From Fibrobacteria bacterium (lineage in GTDB: Bacteria > Fibrobacterota > Fibrobacteria > UBA11236): a stretch of DNA of 64,000 bases. The notes below the pieces were generated by a model. The model saw only the letters and a list, made by a program, of their open reading frames with translations, did no database searches and was not told where the DNA came from. The translations under genes were made by a program, and so were the position numbers. The stretch covers positions 62,001 to 126,000 of the forward strand of contig JANYDA010000032.1 of assembly GCA_025360005.1 (NCBI GenBank), written 5' to 3'. Of the stretch, positions 1 to 8,463 are shown piece by piece. Numbering within the stretch: the stretch's first letter is position 1; every line of letters starts with the position of its first letter.

Positions 1-163
1 TCTTGGCCTTGTCCAGGCAGCGCATGGCCGGCTTCGCTTCGCAGATGCGTTCCTGCTCTCCGCTTTGCGCGAAAGCGCCGGCGGCGAATAAGGATAGGCC
101 AACCGCTCCGCACAAAGCTGCGGCCATCCTGCATGAGGATGTGGGGAATACGGAATTGAACAT
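1..163 (-). CDS. secreted protein, N-terminal part only
   Basis: A minus-strand reading frame starts at an ATG at 163 and runs off the left edge of the window after 54 codons. A good Shine-Dalgarno (AGGAG) lies about 5 nt upstream of the ATG. The translation has a polar start, a hydrophobic stretch (roughly residues 13-30) and an AFA-Q cleavage-like site near residue 33, so it reads as a Sec signal peptide. Two Cys follow soon after cleavage (ICEAK, MRCLD). Nothing more of the mature protein is visible, so no function can be given. The plus-strand frame over the same bases starts with TTG and has no family character; I take it as a shadow. Confidence 0.6.
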   Translation of the reverse strand, partial: MFNSVFPTSSCRMAAALCGAVGLSLFAAGAFAQSGEQERICEAKPAMRCLDKAK

Positions 164-427
164 GCTGCTCCTAAGGCTTACCCATAACATAAACGCCCTG
201 TTCATGCGCCTTTTTGCACCCTTGGCTGCGGAACCGGAACTTGGGGTTCCGAAGCCGGAGGCGTACCGAATGGGATGCAAAATCTTCTCCATGTTACGAT
301 TCCATCCCTTACTCTGCGAGCTTCCGGATCAAAATAAATGCAATTGCGTCCACCCCCCTCGTTAAATCAAAGGTTGTCCGCAAATAGCGGCGGGCTCAGG
401 CGATGGTCGTATGACCTTCGCTTTTTT

Positions 428-1705
428 TCAATGGACCGTGGTTTCGGCGGAAAGATCGATGCGACGGGATCGGCCGGCATCCTGGGACGGGAGGGCGGCC
501 AGGGAACGGTTCCGGGAAGCCATCCCGGTGCGGACCCGCCGCAGCTTGAGCAATCCCGCGCCCGGCACCTGGGACCAAATCACCTGGGGCTTATTGGGCA
601 GGCCCAGGCAAAAACGCAGGCGCGGGAAATCCTCCAGCAACCATTGCGCGAACCATGCCAGCAAATAGGTACCGGCCACTACCAGGATGATGCGGTTGAG
701 GAAATCGAACAGCGTCACTTCCCAGAGCAGGTAATCCACCACCCGCAGCACATGCGTGTGCGCCAGGTATACGAAGAAGGTGAACGGAGCCACGTGGGTG
801 AAGAGGAATTGCCAGCGCGGATTTCCGTAGACGCGGGCCGCGATGGCGCCCTTGGATTTCATGAAGAGCAGCAAGGAGGCCAGGCAATAAAGGACCACCG
901 CCCAGCGGTTGAAATGATCGGCATCGGACAGGTATTTCTGGTTGCGGATGTTCATCAGGAATTCGAAGTTCAGGAGCAGGAGGGTGGCGGCCCAGAAAAG
1001 CACGACTTTGCGGCTACTCCAGCGCGACAGCAGATTGACCAGGAAATCCTTGTTGAAGGCGGCATAGATGCCGGCGAAGCAATAGAACCAATGGAACAGG
1101 AGAAGGTTGGGATGGAGCTTGGGCAGCTCCAGGCCCAACAACTGCAGGTAGGTCTCCACGGGAGACATGAAGGCCAGATGCAGGAGCAGGAAAAATCCCA
1201 TGAACAAACGCGAACGTCCCAGCTTATACAGGAGCGGATAGACCAGGTAGAATTGGAAGATGATGATCACGAAATAATACTGGTAATCGAATCCGTCCAG
1301 GAACAGAAAGCGCAGGAGCGTCTTGGCGGTGGCCCACGGGTCCTGGGACCACGGCATGTTCACGATGAACTCCTGATGCCGGAAACCCGTCAGCAGGGAC
1401 CAAGCCAGGAAAGGCGCCAGGATTTTCAGCAACCGAAACCGATAGTACTTAGCCAAAGGAACGGGCTTACCCTGGAATTGAAGGGTCAAACCGAAACCGG
1501 ATAGGAAGAAGAACAGCGGGACGGTGAAACGGGTGATCTGATCCAGAATGGTGGCCAGATAGGAAAGCGATACCACGTCGCGGCCCGCGTAGAAGTCCTC
1601 CACCCAGAAATGGATGCAATGCGCCACCACCACCGACACGCTCGCGATGACGCGAAGGAATTCCCCATCCTTCTTGGTCAGGAGAAAAACCGAGGCAGGC
1701 TGCAA
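428..1705 (-). CDS. membrane acyltransferase, acyltransferase-3 (OafA/YrhL) family
   Basis: The 425-residue protein has about ten hydrophobic segments. Its first segment contains the family's early His (VVVAHCIHFW near residues 26-35), followed by TVPLFFFLSGFG, the second characteristic block of acyltransferase-3 proteins. Members move O-acetyl or other acyl groups onto sugars of O-antigen, exopolysaccharide or peptidoglycan at the inner membrane. The acceptor cannot be told from sequence. The C-terminal 50 residues are basic and not membrane-like. The start is a TTG and no better start lies nearby, so the N-terminus is uncertain by some residues. It stands alone downstream of the subtilase gene, from which a terminator-like hairpin separates it. 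Confidence 0.85.
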   Translation of the reverse strand: MQPASVFLLTKKDGEFLRVIASVSVVVAHCIHFWVEDFYAGRDVVSLSYLATILDQITRFTVPLFFFLSGFGLTLQFQGKPVPLAKYYRFRLLKILAPFLAWSLLTGFRHQEFIVNMPWSQDPWATAKTLLRFLFLDGFDYQYYFVIIIFQFYLVYPLLYKLGRSRLFMGFFLLLHLAFMSPVETYLQLLGLELPKLHPNLLLFHWFYCFAGIYAAFNKDFLVNLLSRWSSRKVVLFWAATLLLLNFEFLMNIRNQKYLSDADHFNRWAVVLYCLASLLLFMKSKGAIAARVYGNPRWQFLFTHVAPFTFFVYLAHTHVLRVVDYLLWEVTLFDFLNRIILVVAGTYLLAWFAQWLLEDFPRLRFCLGLPNKPQVIWSQVPGAGLLKLRRVRTGMASRNRSLAALPSQDAGRSRRIDLSAETTVH

Positions 1706-1760
1706 AGACCGGATAACGCCCCCGAAAATCGAAAAACTACTATCGGCTTGGCCATTTGTA

Positions 1761-1787
1761 AAATAAACGAAAGCGCGCCGCCGCGCT
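1761..1787 (-). terminator. Rho-independent terminator of the subtilase gene
   Basis: On the minus strand AGCGCG-GCGG-CGCGCT forms a perfect 6-bp stem (1787 to 1772) followed by the T-rich run TTCGTTTATTT. It lies just downstream of the subtilase stop codon and before the acyltransferase gene. Confidence 0.6.
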
Positions 1788-1804
1788 GGGAGTAGCGCTC
1801 CCGG

Positions 1805-4255
1805 TTACCCCGCCGATGCCAGGTAGATTCCGTCCACGCGGATTTGCAGGCGCATGATTACCGCTCCCCCCTCATCGCGCCCCGCCGATGGCAAGGCCTG
1901 CGGCCGCCGGAAAGAAGCCGCCTCCATCCAATTCCGCTTGAGGAGTTGGGACTTTCCCGCCGCATCCGTCCGGAAAACTTCGACAAGATGCCGGCCCTCG
2001 GCCAAACCGGGCCGCAACCGGAAGGTTTGTCCTCCCCATCGCCAGTTATCGGCGTACGGAACGGCCGCCAGCGGGATACTTACGGTTTGGGCGGGTTGGA
2101 TAAGGAAGCTGAAGTATTTGCGCAAGACGGTGGGGCCTTCCGCCTTGAGCCGTATGCCATACTCCCCGCTTTGCTGGGGTCCAGGGGTCCAGGTCAGCAT
2201 ACCCGCGCCGTCGATGACGGCCCCGTCGGGCAGGCCGGTTGCAGAAAAAGCATATGGTTGCGCGGGCGAAGGGCTCAACGTCAGATCGTAGGCCACCTTC
2301 TGGCCGTCCTTCCAAATACGCACGGTGGAGTCCAGCAGTTGGAAATCCGGCAAGGTCTTGAGATAAAACTCCAGGCCCTTGTACGCGTCCAACCTGCCGT
2401 TGCTGGATACCTTCCCCATCAATGAGCTTTCCGGAACCACCCCCGTCAAAGCGCGCGCGCGGTTCCAGGGCAAACCCATCCTGTCGCAGGCGAGTCGTTG
2501 CAGGCCCACGTAAGCGGTCACATGGGGCGCCGCCAGGGACGTTCCCGCCACCACGGTATAGACCGGCTCCTTGGGCGGATTGGGATCGGGAACGGAAACC
2601 GACATCGCATCCAGCTTGAGCACGCGCGCGGCCGCGGAATAGCGCGTCGACAGGGAAGTGCGGAAACGGAGTTTGAATTTCGAGCCGTCCAGATCCTGCA
2701 ATCCGTACTCCAGGTAGGCTCCGGGCTGGGTGCTGCCCTGGATTACGGCCAGCTCCGTCCATTGCGCCGTACCTTGCTTGTTACCCTCGACGATCACCAC
2801 GTCCTGGAAATTCGCCGGCTTGAAATCGATCCAGAAGGACAGTACCCCTCCTTTGCTGCCGGTCAAATCGACGGTGTCGGGCGCCACGGCGGAAACGTTG
2901 TTGCCGGAAACCCACGCCATGGTCTGCTTGCCTTCCGCGGAATCCCCCGTCGACAAGGCGTACGACCCGCCGGTAGTCCAGGCGAGGGCGGGCGCTTCGA
3001 AATCCTCTTTCCAGATCTCCTTGCGGGGGGGAAGGCCGGCCACCAGGATCAATTCTCCCGGCGCGGCCAGATGCACTTGGGTCTTCCCGTAATTGGAAAA
3101 CCCGCAGAGCAGCCCGGCATGATCATGGGCGGCAACCACCAGCAAATTGTCGAATGTATAGGAAGCGGGATAGTCCGGCGTGATGGAAATATCCGCTCCG
3201 TCGTTGCCGGCGGCGACCACGATGGGCACGCCTGCGTTCTGCGCCGTCTGGAAGGCGCCCCGCATGGCCAAGTTGTCCCCGGACCCGCCGATGCTGAAGT
3301 TGATCACCTTGGCTCCGTTCTTGATGGCATAGAGGATGCCCTGGGCGATTTGGCTCTGATCCCCATGGCCGCTGGCGTCCAGCACGCGCACCGGCATGAT
3401 CTTTCCCTGCGCCAGGATCCCGGCGATGCCTTCCTGGTTGTCAAATCCGGCCGCGATCACGGAGCTGACATAGGTCCCGTGGCCGTGGCAGTCCTGGGGC
3501 AGGTTGTCGTTCTCGACAAAGTCCCAGCCCACGGAATCGTCCACGTAACCGTTGTGGTCGTCGTCGACCCCCGGCAGCCCATGGGCTTCCGCCTGGTTGA
3601 CCCAGTTTTTCCCCTTAAGATCCGGGTGGTTGAAATCGAACCCCGCGTCCACCACGGCCACCACAAGGGAGTCGCTGCCGGAGAATTTGTCCCATACCCG
3701 TTCAATGTCGATATCCACCCCTGCCTTGCCGGGCCGGTCGCCGAAACTGGTCCCGGTATTGTGCAGGGCCCATTGCGGCGATCCCAGCAGCCATTTGTCG
3801 TTGGGCAGATAGGTCCCGAAGGCGGGCCCGGCGGATTGGAAATCCATGCCATTGGCCAAGTTCAAGAAGGCGGCCAAGCGCGCTCCCAGGGCGCCCCCCG
3901 TATTCGGCAAGTTACCTCCGGAAAGATCCTGGAGCATATCGTAGGAAATGCGGAGGCGGCCGCCTTTCATTTCCCAATGCCGGGTGGAATCGGAAGGCAC
4001 GCCCGCCGCCAGGGTCCTGAAAAGGCGCAGTTGCGCTTCGCTCTTGATTTCCAGGCCGGCCGGCAGATGCCGCGCGGAGATGGCCGGATCGGCCGATGGC
4101 CGCGCGATCCGATGCCAAGGATCGGCGGGGCCAGGTGACTTCCATGTTACGGGAGGCGGAGCGCCGGCTTCGCCCGGGGATACCGCCCAGGCGCACACGC
4201 AGAAACCGGCGAAGGCGCGGCGAAGCCCGGGGGCGGGCAATCCATTCCAGGTCAT
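1805..4255 (-). CDS. secreted subtilisin-like serine protease (S8) with inserted beta-sandwich
   Basis: The 816-residue protein begins with a signal-peptide-like segment (to about residue 32). The S8 triad is visible: Asp in VVDAGFDFNHPD (about 203), His in CHGHGTYVS (about 259) and Ser in AGTSLAAPHV (about 573). The oxyanion Asn is in VAAGND (about 351). Between that Asn and the Ser sits an extra stretch of about 150 residues (about 410-560) rich in beta-strand patterns, resembling a jelly-roll or MAM-like module. After the catalytic domain comes a putative-Ig (He_PIG-like) segment with ATGLPDGAVIDGAGMLTW near residues 690-710. The role is probably extracellular or periplasmic proteolysis; the substrate is unknown. 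A TATAAT box sits 7 nt upstream of the ATG and there is no Shine-Dalgarno, so the mRNA may be leaderless. Confidence 0.9.
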   Translation of the reverse strand: MTWNGLPAPGLRRAFAGFCVCAWAVSPGEAGAPPPVTWKSPGPADPWHRIARPSADPAISARHLPAGLEIKSEAQLRLFRTLAAGVPSDSTRHWEMKGGRLRISYDMLQDLSGGNLPNTGGALGARLAAFLNLANGMDFQSAGPAFGTYLPNDKWLLGSPQWALHNTGTSFGDRPGKAGVDIDIERVWDKFSGSDSLVVAVVDAGFDFNHPDLKGKNWVNQAEAHGLPGVDDDHNGYVDDSVGWDFVENDNLPQDCHGHGTYVSSVIAAGFDNQEGIAGILAQGKIMPVRVLDASGHGDQSQIAQGILYAIKNGAKVINFSIGGSGDNLAMRGAFQTAQNAGVPIVVAAGNDGADISITPDYPASYTFDNLLVVAAHDHAGLLCGFSNYGKTQVHLAAPGELILVAGLPPRKEIWKEDFEAPALAWTTGGSYALSTGDSAEGKQTMAWVSGNNVSAVAPDTVDLTGSKGGVLSFWIDFKPANFQDVVIVEGNKQGTAQWTELAVIQGSTQPGAYLEYGLQDLDGSKFKLRFRTSLSTRYSAAARVLKLDAMSVSVPDPNPPKEPVYTVVAGTSLAAPHVTAYVGLQRLACDRMGLPWNRARALTGVVPESSLMGKVSSNGRLDAYKGLEFYLKTLPDFQLLDSTVRIWKDGQKVAYDLTLSPSPAQPYAFSATGLPDGAVIDGAGMLTWTPGPQQSGEYGIRLKAEGPTVLRKYFSFLIQPAQTVSIPLAAVPYADNWRWGGQTFRLRPGLAEGRHLVEVFRTDAAGKSQLLKRNWMEAASFRRPQALPSAGRDEGGAVIMRLQIRVDGIYLASAG

Positions 4256-4261
4256 GGGTTA

Positions 4262-4267
4262 ATTATA
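4262..4267 (-). promoter_or_regulatory. TATAAT -10 box of the subtilase gene
   Basis: An exact TATAAT on the minus strand ends 7 nt before the ATG at 4255, which would place transcription start at or next to the start codon. No convincing -35 hexamer is seen 17 bp upstream. Confidence 0.4.
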
Positions 4268-4379
4268 CTCCGCGGCGGCGATTCGCACGACCCGTGCGGG
4301 AAAGCAACTACGAATTCAAACGGAACCATTTTTCCCCGCGTTTTTTGGGCCCGGGGCTCCACTTTCCCCAACCCTATCC

Positions 4380-4395
4380 TGTACCGGACGGTACA
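4380..4395. promoter_or_regulatory. palindrome TGTACCG-N2-CGGTACA, operator-like
   Basis: A perfect 7-bp inverted repeat with a 2-nt spacer lies in the 156-bp gap between the beta-propeller gene and the subtilase gene. It has no following T-run in either direction, so it looks more like a protein-binding site than a terminator. A second short perfect repeat (CGCACG-ACC-CGTGCG) lies nearer the subtilase start. Confidence 0.3.
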
Positions 4396-4411
4396 TCCGC
4401 CGGCATCGCGC

Positions 4412-6247
4412 TCAGCGCTTGGGACCGATCCAGGCAACCGGCAGAACCTGGTTGGTGCCGGAGAGAACCTTGATGGATTCCTTCGTGCCCAGCTTGATCA
4501 AGTAAATGTCCGGTTGCGTGGGCACGGGCTCGGCGGGAACGGTTTTGTCCCCTTCGGGATCGCGCGTGGTAGCCACGGCGTAATCCGCCTGGTTGGTCCA
4601 TTCCGGATCGTCCCAGGTATGTTGCTTGGCCAGCTCCGCGGGCGGCGTGTCGATGAAATCCACGATGCGGCCCGGCGCTTCCGATGCATAGTCCCCGATC
4701 AGAATCATGCGGTGCTGCGCATAAAGCTTGGGCAAGACTGGATTGGGGTACGATGGTTCGTCCGGAACGCCGAAGTCCAGGAAGAGCATACGGGAGGGAT
4801 GGGCGGGATCCCGGGAGATGGAACCGTTGCAGGCTTGCAGGGAATCCGTGGAGGATCCATCCCGTGCGGGCGGGTGCCCGGGATAGACATGCAAGTACCG
4901 CTTCGCCTTGTCGGTCAGATCCATCATCAGCGCGTACCGGAAAGCCGTCGCCAGATAACGCCCGTCGGGGGAAAGCCCCGCATTGTAACTTCCCTTGGCC
5001 AACACTTCCGGCGTTCCCACCAGGCTGTCGGCGGAGACTTTCTGGCGATAGGTCGTCGAAGCGGTATCGGACCAGCCGTCCTGTCTACCGGAACTGCACC
5101 AGATCAGGGAGGTGTCGCCGCCATCGGTCCACCAGCGGGGATTGGTGGCGGGATAAACGGGACCCTCTTTGCGCGGGCCGCCCAAGGGTTGGATGTATAC
5201 GCGGCTGACGGGGGTAGTCAGATTTTCCCAACCCGTTTCATAGGCGATGGCGCGGCCGTCCGGGGACCAGGAAGGCCCGAAGGCGCCGTAGATGGAATTG
5301 TCCGGGCCGCGGGAATCTACGAAAGCATGCTGCGGCATGGTGTCACCGGCCATCTCGGCGAAGTCCGCATAATTGAGGATATACTTGCGCGATCCGGGCG
5401 CTTCCAATTTCAGGAAAGCCAGCCTCAGGGTATTTCCCGCCCCGATGAAATCCTGGATCCGCTCCTTGAGCGAGGCCGACGCGGGCAGGAGCGTTAGGCT
5501 CAATCCCGACGCCACCGCCAGCGATTGCGCGGATCGCTTGGCCAGGAAACCGGATGCGCCGGCCTCCAGAAGAAAAACCTGGGAAGGGGCCGTGGTCAGG
5601 GCCGTGCGGGCGTTCCCGCCGATCGCGGACTTGGAAAGCCCCGCCCCTGCGTATGCGGGGGCCGGCGCGGTTCCGGCCCCGCCGGTCAGGATACCGTGGA
5701 TTCCGGCGGCGATTTTGTCGAACCGGAAGGTTGTCTGCCCTGCTTGCGATCGAATCCGCAGCCAATGCACGCCGGAGGCGCCGCCGGTCAACGCATCCAA
5801 ATCCGCTTGCGCCCGATCCGCGCCGCGGGGCGTCAGAACCAGCGCGCGGATCACGCCGGTGGGGGAAATCCACTCGCTTTTGATCCCGCCTTTGCCTATC
5901 CCGTTCAGTGTCAATATGCCGTTGCGATAGCTAAGATCCACGTTACCCGGCAACCGGGTCCTGCGGATGATGCCATTGGCGACAGCGCCTTTGATCAAGA
6001 AGTTCCCCAGCCCATCCGTGGTCGCGGATAAGGCGGATTCAAGCAGTTTCACGGTAGCCCCGACGATGGGCGATCCGCTTTGATCGAGCACGGTGCCCTG
6101 GAACTCCACGGCGACGGTTTCCGCAGCCGCAGCGGGTCTCCCGGCCATTGCCAGGGCCAAGACCAGGGCCGCCGATTTCGCCAGCCGATGGAGTATTTGG
6201 GGGAAGGTCGGGGTCTCGATTGTTTTTGGATTCGGTACTGTCAGCAT
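4412..6247 (-). CDS. secreted protein: carboxypeptidase-regulatory-like domain plus TolB-like propeller repeats
   Basis: The 611-residue protein has a long N-terminal signal peptide (hydrophobic about 23-42, ending AAAAE). Next comes a carboxypeptidase-regulatory-like beta-sandwich (about 45-95; GTVLDQSGSPIVGATVKL then TTDGLGNFLIKG). Further on are WD40/PD40-type strands such as FGPSWSPDGRAIAYET (about 320-335) and AGLSPDGRYLATAF (about 425), typical of TolB-like beta-propellers that read out bound ligands. Such architectures are common in secreted proteins of the Fibrobacterota-Bacteroidota group. No catalytic residues are recognised. It lies upstream of the subtilase gene on the same strand. 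Confidence 0.7.
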   Translation of the reverse strand: MLTVPNPKTIETPTFPQILHRLAKSAALVLALAMAGRPAAAAETVAVEFQGTVLDQSGSPIVGATVKLLESALSATTDGLGNFLIKGAVANGIIRRTRLPGNVDLSYRNGILTLNGIGKGGIKSEWISPTGVIRALVLTPRGADRAQADLDALTGGASGVHWLRIRSQAGQTTFRFDKIAAGIHGILTGGAGTAPAPAYAGAGLSKSAIGGNARTALTTAPSQVFLLEAGASGFLAKRSAQSLAVASGLSLTLLPASASLKERIQDFIGAGNTLRLAFLKLEAPGSRKYILNYADFAEMAGDTMPQHAFVDSRGPDNSIYGAFGPSWSPDGRAIAYETGWENLTTPVSRVYIQPLGGPRKEGPVYPATNPRWWTDGGDTSLIWCSSGRQDGWSDTASTTYRQKVSADSLVGTPEVLAKGSYNAGLSPDGRYLATAFRYALMMDLTDKAKRYLHVYPGHPPARDGSSTDSLQACNGSISRDPAHPSRMLFLDFGVPDEPSYPNPVLPKLYAQHRMILIGDYASEAPGRIVDFIDTPPAELAKQHTWDDPEWTNQADYAVATTRDPEGDKTVPAEPVPTQPDIYLIKLGTKESIKVLSGTNQVLPVAWIGPKR

Positions 6248-6437
6248 CGTATCAATTTAAGCTATTTCGGATATTGAGTGTATCCGCCAATACCTTAACT
6301 GAAAGAACCCGAACTCTCTTGATCGGCGGCATCGATCCGGGTAAAATGCCGCCCACGGATGGGGGATTTGGAGTATATTAATGGACAAATTCCGGCCCGT
6401 CGCCGCAGCGGCAGGATACTGAAGGGGTTCCATTTTT

Positions 6438-7175
6438 ATGAAGACAATATCCAGATCTCGGGTTTGCTTGGCGACGGTCATGGCTGTGCTCATGGCCTGC
6501 TCCTCGACCAAGAAGGACATCTCCCAGGCTCCCCGGTCGGATGATCTTTTGGAACTGCTCACCGGTTTCGGGGAGTCCCTTTCCAAACGGAACTTCACCA
6601 AAGCCGTAGACTACATGGTCCCGGAGGAAAAAGCCTTGATGATGGAAGGCGGTTCGGTACCGGCGGAAAAGCAGAAAATGTTGCTCGCCCTGCGCCTGTC
6701 CACCTTGATTCGGCATCCCGCCATCCGCGTGCAAGACGGTCATATCGCCGGCATCTACAGCGTTCTACCCAACCTGCGTCAGGGGGAAGCCAATCCCGTA
6801 GCCATTTCCGATAGCGCGGCCCCTGCCGATGTAGACGTACTGGCCTCCCAATCCAAGGGTCCGATGGGAACCGATCCGGCCGCCGCCGCGCCTTCCGAAG
6901 AAGAGACGGCCTCCACGGCAACCGCCGCCAATCCCAACGACCCCCAGTTGAAGTCCGCCGTCAACAAATTCTTTGCGGCCGTGAACCGGAAAAACTGGTC
7001 CAGCGCCTTGGCATTGATGAACGACAGCGAGAGGAAGTTCCTCTTGGATGACAAAGGCCGCTTGAAAGAATCCTCCAAGCAAAGGCTGGCACAAATCGAT
7101 CAGAAGAACCGGGATGCGCTCACTCTCCAGGACGGCAAGTTGACCGGCGTTACCCTGTTGTTGCCGAGCGACTGA
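6438..7175 (+). CDS. lipoprotein of unknown function
   Basis: The 245-residue protein begins MKTISRSRVC and reaches a lipobox VLMAC-SS with Cys at about 21, so it should be exported and lipidated. The mature part has two related alpha-helical segments (about 35-110 and about 165-245), each with a NFTKA/NWSSA-type helix, a short loop and a helix ending in a GVLL or GIYSVL strand. They are joined by an Ala/Pro/Ser/Thr-rich linker (about 120-160). The two halves resemble an internal duplication of about 75 residues. A weak Shine-Dalgarno (GAAGGGG) precedes the ATG. A strong hairpin terminator follows the stop codon. Confidence 0.7.
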   Translation: MKTISRSRVCLATVMAVLMACSSTKKDISQAPRSDDLLELLTGFGESLSKRNFTKAVDYMVPEEKALMMEGGSVPAEKQKMLLALRLSTLIRHPAIRVQDGHIAGIYSVLPNLRQGEANPVAISDSAAPADVDVLASQSKGPMGTDPAAAAPSEEETASTATAANPNDPQLKSAVNKFFAAVNRKNWSSALALMNDSERKFLLDDKGRLKESSKQRLAQIDQKNRDALTLQDGKLTGVTLLLPSD

Positions 7176-7202
7176 AACCGGGATCCGGTTCAGAATCAGG
7201 GG

Positions 7203-7239
7203 AACAGAAAAGGGGTGCGCCGAGCACCCCTTTTCTGTT
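7203..7239. terminator. bidirectional terminator, 16-bp perfect stem
   Basis: AACAGAAAAGGGGTGC pairs perfectly with GCACCCCTTTTCTGTT around a 5-nt loop (GCCGA). T-rich tracts follow the GC core in both directions, so it can end both the lipoprotein gene (+) and the convergent gene at 7255 (-). Confidence 0.85.
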
Positions 7240-7254
7240 GCTCCAAAAGCGGAC

Positions 7255-8433
7255 TCAGTTCTTGGTGTTGAAAACCAAGGCCAGAGTTAGCGCCACTACG
7301 GCCATGGCGCCCAACGTCCACCATACGAATTTATGGGATCCTCCGGACTCGCCCGGATCGGCATTGGGTTCTTCTTCATCGCCATCGTCTTCACCGGGCG
7401 GCTTATTGGCCTGCACTTGGGTTCCCGCTTTGGCGGGAAGAACCAGGGAATAGGTCAAAGCATCGGCGCGCTTCACCTCGAAATCCTTGCACTCGTTTTC
7501 GTATCCCGGACTGTTTCCGCAAATACGATGCTTGCCTGGGTTCAAAGGAACGCGGGAGGAAATGACCGCCATGGGCGAATTGTCGATGGTCAGCACCGTA
7601 TTCACCGGCGTAACGCTCAGGTTCAGGAAGGCGGCCTCATGGTTCTGCAGATCCACCGCCAGCTCGCCGAACCCTTCCGCCAGCAGCTTCTCCGCCTTCC
7701 CGGTATAGACCTTGGTAAGGGTAGTGGTGGCCTCGCCCGTTTCCACGTCCACGTAGGCCAAGGTAAAGGTGAAGACCGTGTCCAGCCTGGAGGCCTGCAC
7801 GGTTACCAGCTTGTCGGCGGTGAGCCGGCGGGCGATATCCAGGCGGCATTCCCGGCCCGCGCATTTCCCCGGTTGCAGACGCATGCGGTCCATGGTCTCT
7901 ATCACGTTGCTGCGATCCAAGGTATGGAACACTTCCAACCGTTGCATCTCCGCGATGAACTGCTGCGCCATGGCCACCCCGTCCTTGTCCTTGAGGCCAT
8001 CCCCCGCGAAGTCAAAGACCACCACGGCAGGTACCAAGGCTTTGCCGCCCTTTTGTTTCTGATAGTCCTTGCGGATCTTCTTGAAACGCGACAGGATGGA
8101 GTTGCTGGCGTAGGTATCGTGGATGGAGGCGAAAGGATCCAGGTCCAGCAACCGAAAAAAGTAGCGATCGCCCAGGTCCTTGCGCTTGGGGCTTGAACTG
8201 TACAGCACGCCCAGGTTCTTCAGGATATAGACGCTGTCCGGATAGGTGAGATCCGGGGATCCCAGGTAACTCTCCAGCGTCTTCTGGGCTTTGCCCACCT
8301 CCCCTTCAATGAGGAAGTTTTCCACCGCCGATCGGTTCACCACCTGGCCGCAAGCGGCCGAGAGGGAGAAGAGAACCAGCATGGCGAAGAATTGCTTAGG
8401 ACCTTTAATGCAAAAAGGGATTATTTTACCCAT
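7255..8433 (-). CDS. CsgG/curli-assembly-like protein with PEGA-like domain and C-terminal TM
   Basis: The 392-residue protein has an N-terminal hydrophobic segment ending LSAAC (about residue 28), which could be a signal anchor or a lipobox. A short TPR-like region follows (about 35-120). Next is a domain with the pattern VPAVVVFDFAG, MAQQFIAEMQ and VFHTLDRSNVIETM (about 135-190), like the periplasmic CsgG/TolB-N-type fold. A PEGA-like strand segment follows (NLSVTPVNTVLTIDNSPM, about 270-290). The protein ends in an acidic linker and one transmembrane helix (about 370-388). In related bacteria such proteins sense or assemble envelope structures; the exact function is unknown. It is convergent with the lipoprotein gene and shares its terminator. 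Confidence 0.6.
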   Translation of the reverse strand: MGKIIPFCIKGPKQFFAMLVLFSLSAACGQVVNRSAVENFLIEGEVGKAQKTLESYLGSPDLTYPDSVYILKNLGVLYSSSPKRKDLGDRYFFRLLDLDPFASIHDTYASNSILSRFKKIRKDYQKQKGGKALVPAVVVFDFAGDGLKDKDGVAMAQQFIAEMQRLEVFHTLDRSNVIETMDRMRLQPGKCAGRECRLDIARRLTADKLVTVQASRLDTVFTFTLAYVDVETGEATTTLTKVYTGKAEKLLAEGFGELAVDLQNHEAAFLNLSVTPVNTVLTIDNSPMAVISSRVPLNPGKHRICGNSPGYENECKDFEVKRADALTYSLVLPAKAGTQVQANKPPGEDDGDEEEPNADPGESGGSHKFVWWTLGAMAVVALTLALVFNTKN

Positions 8434-8463
8434 CCATACCCCTTGCGTAATAGGTAGCTCATC

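Noticed and set aside
2498-4138. 546-codon plus-strand open frame opposite the subtilase gene
   Set aside because: It is rich in Gly/Arg/His/Gln, has no family motif and mirrors the codon pattern of the subtilase on the other strand. The subtilase has all three catalytic residues.
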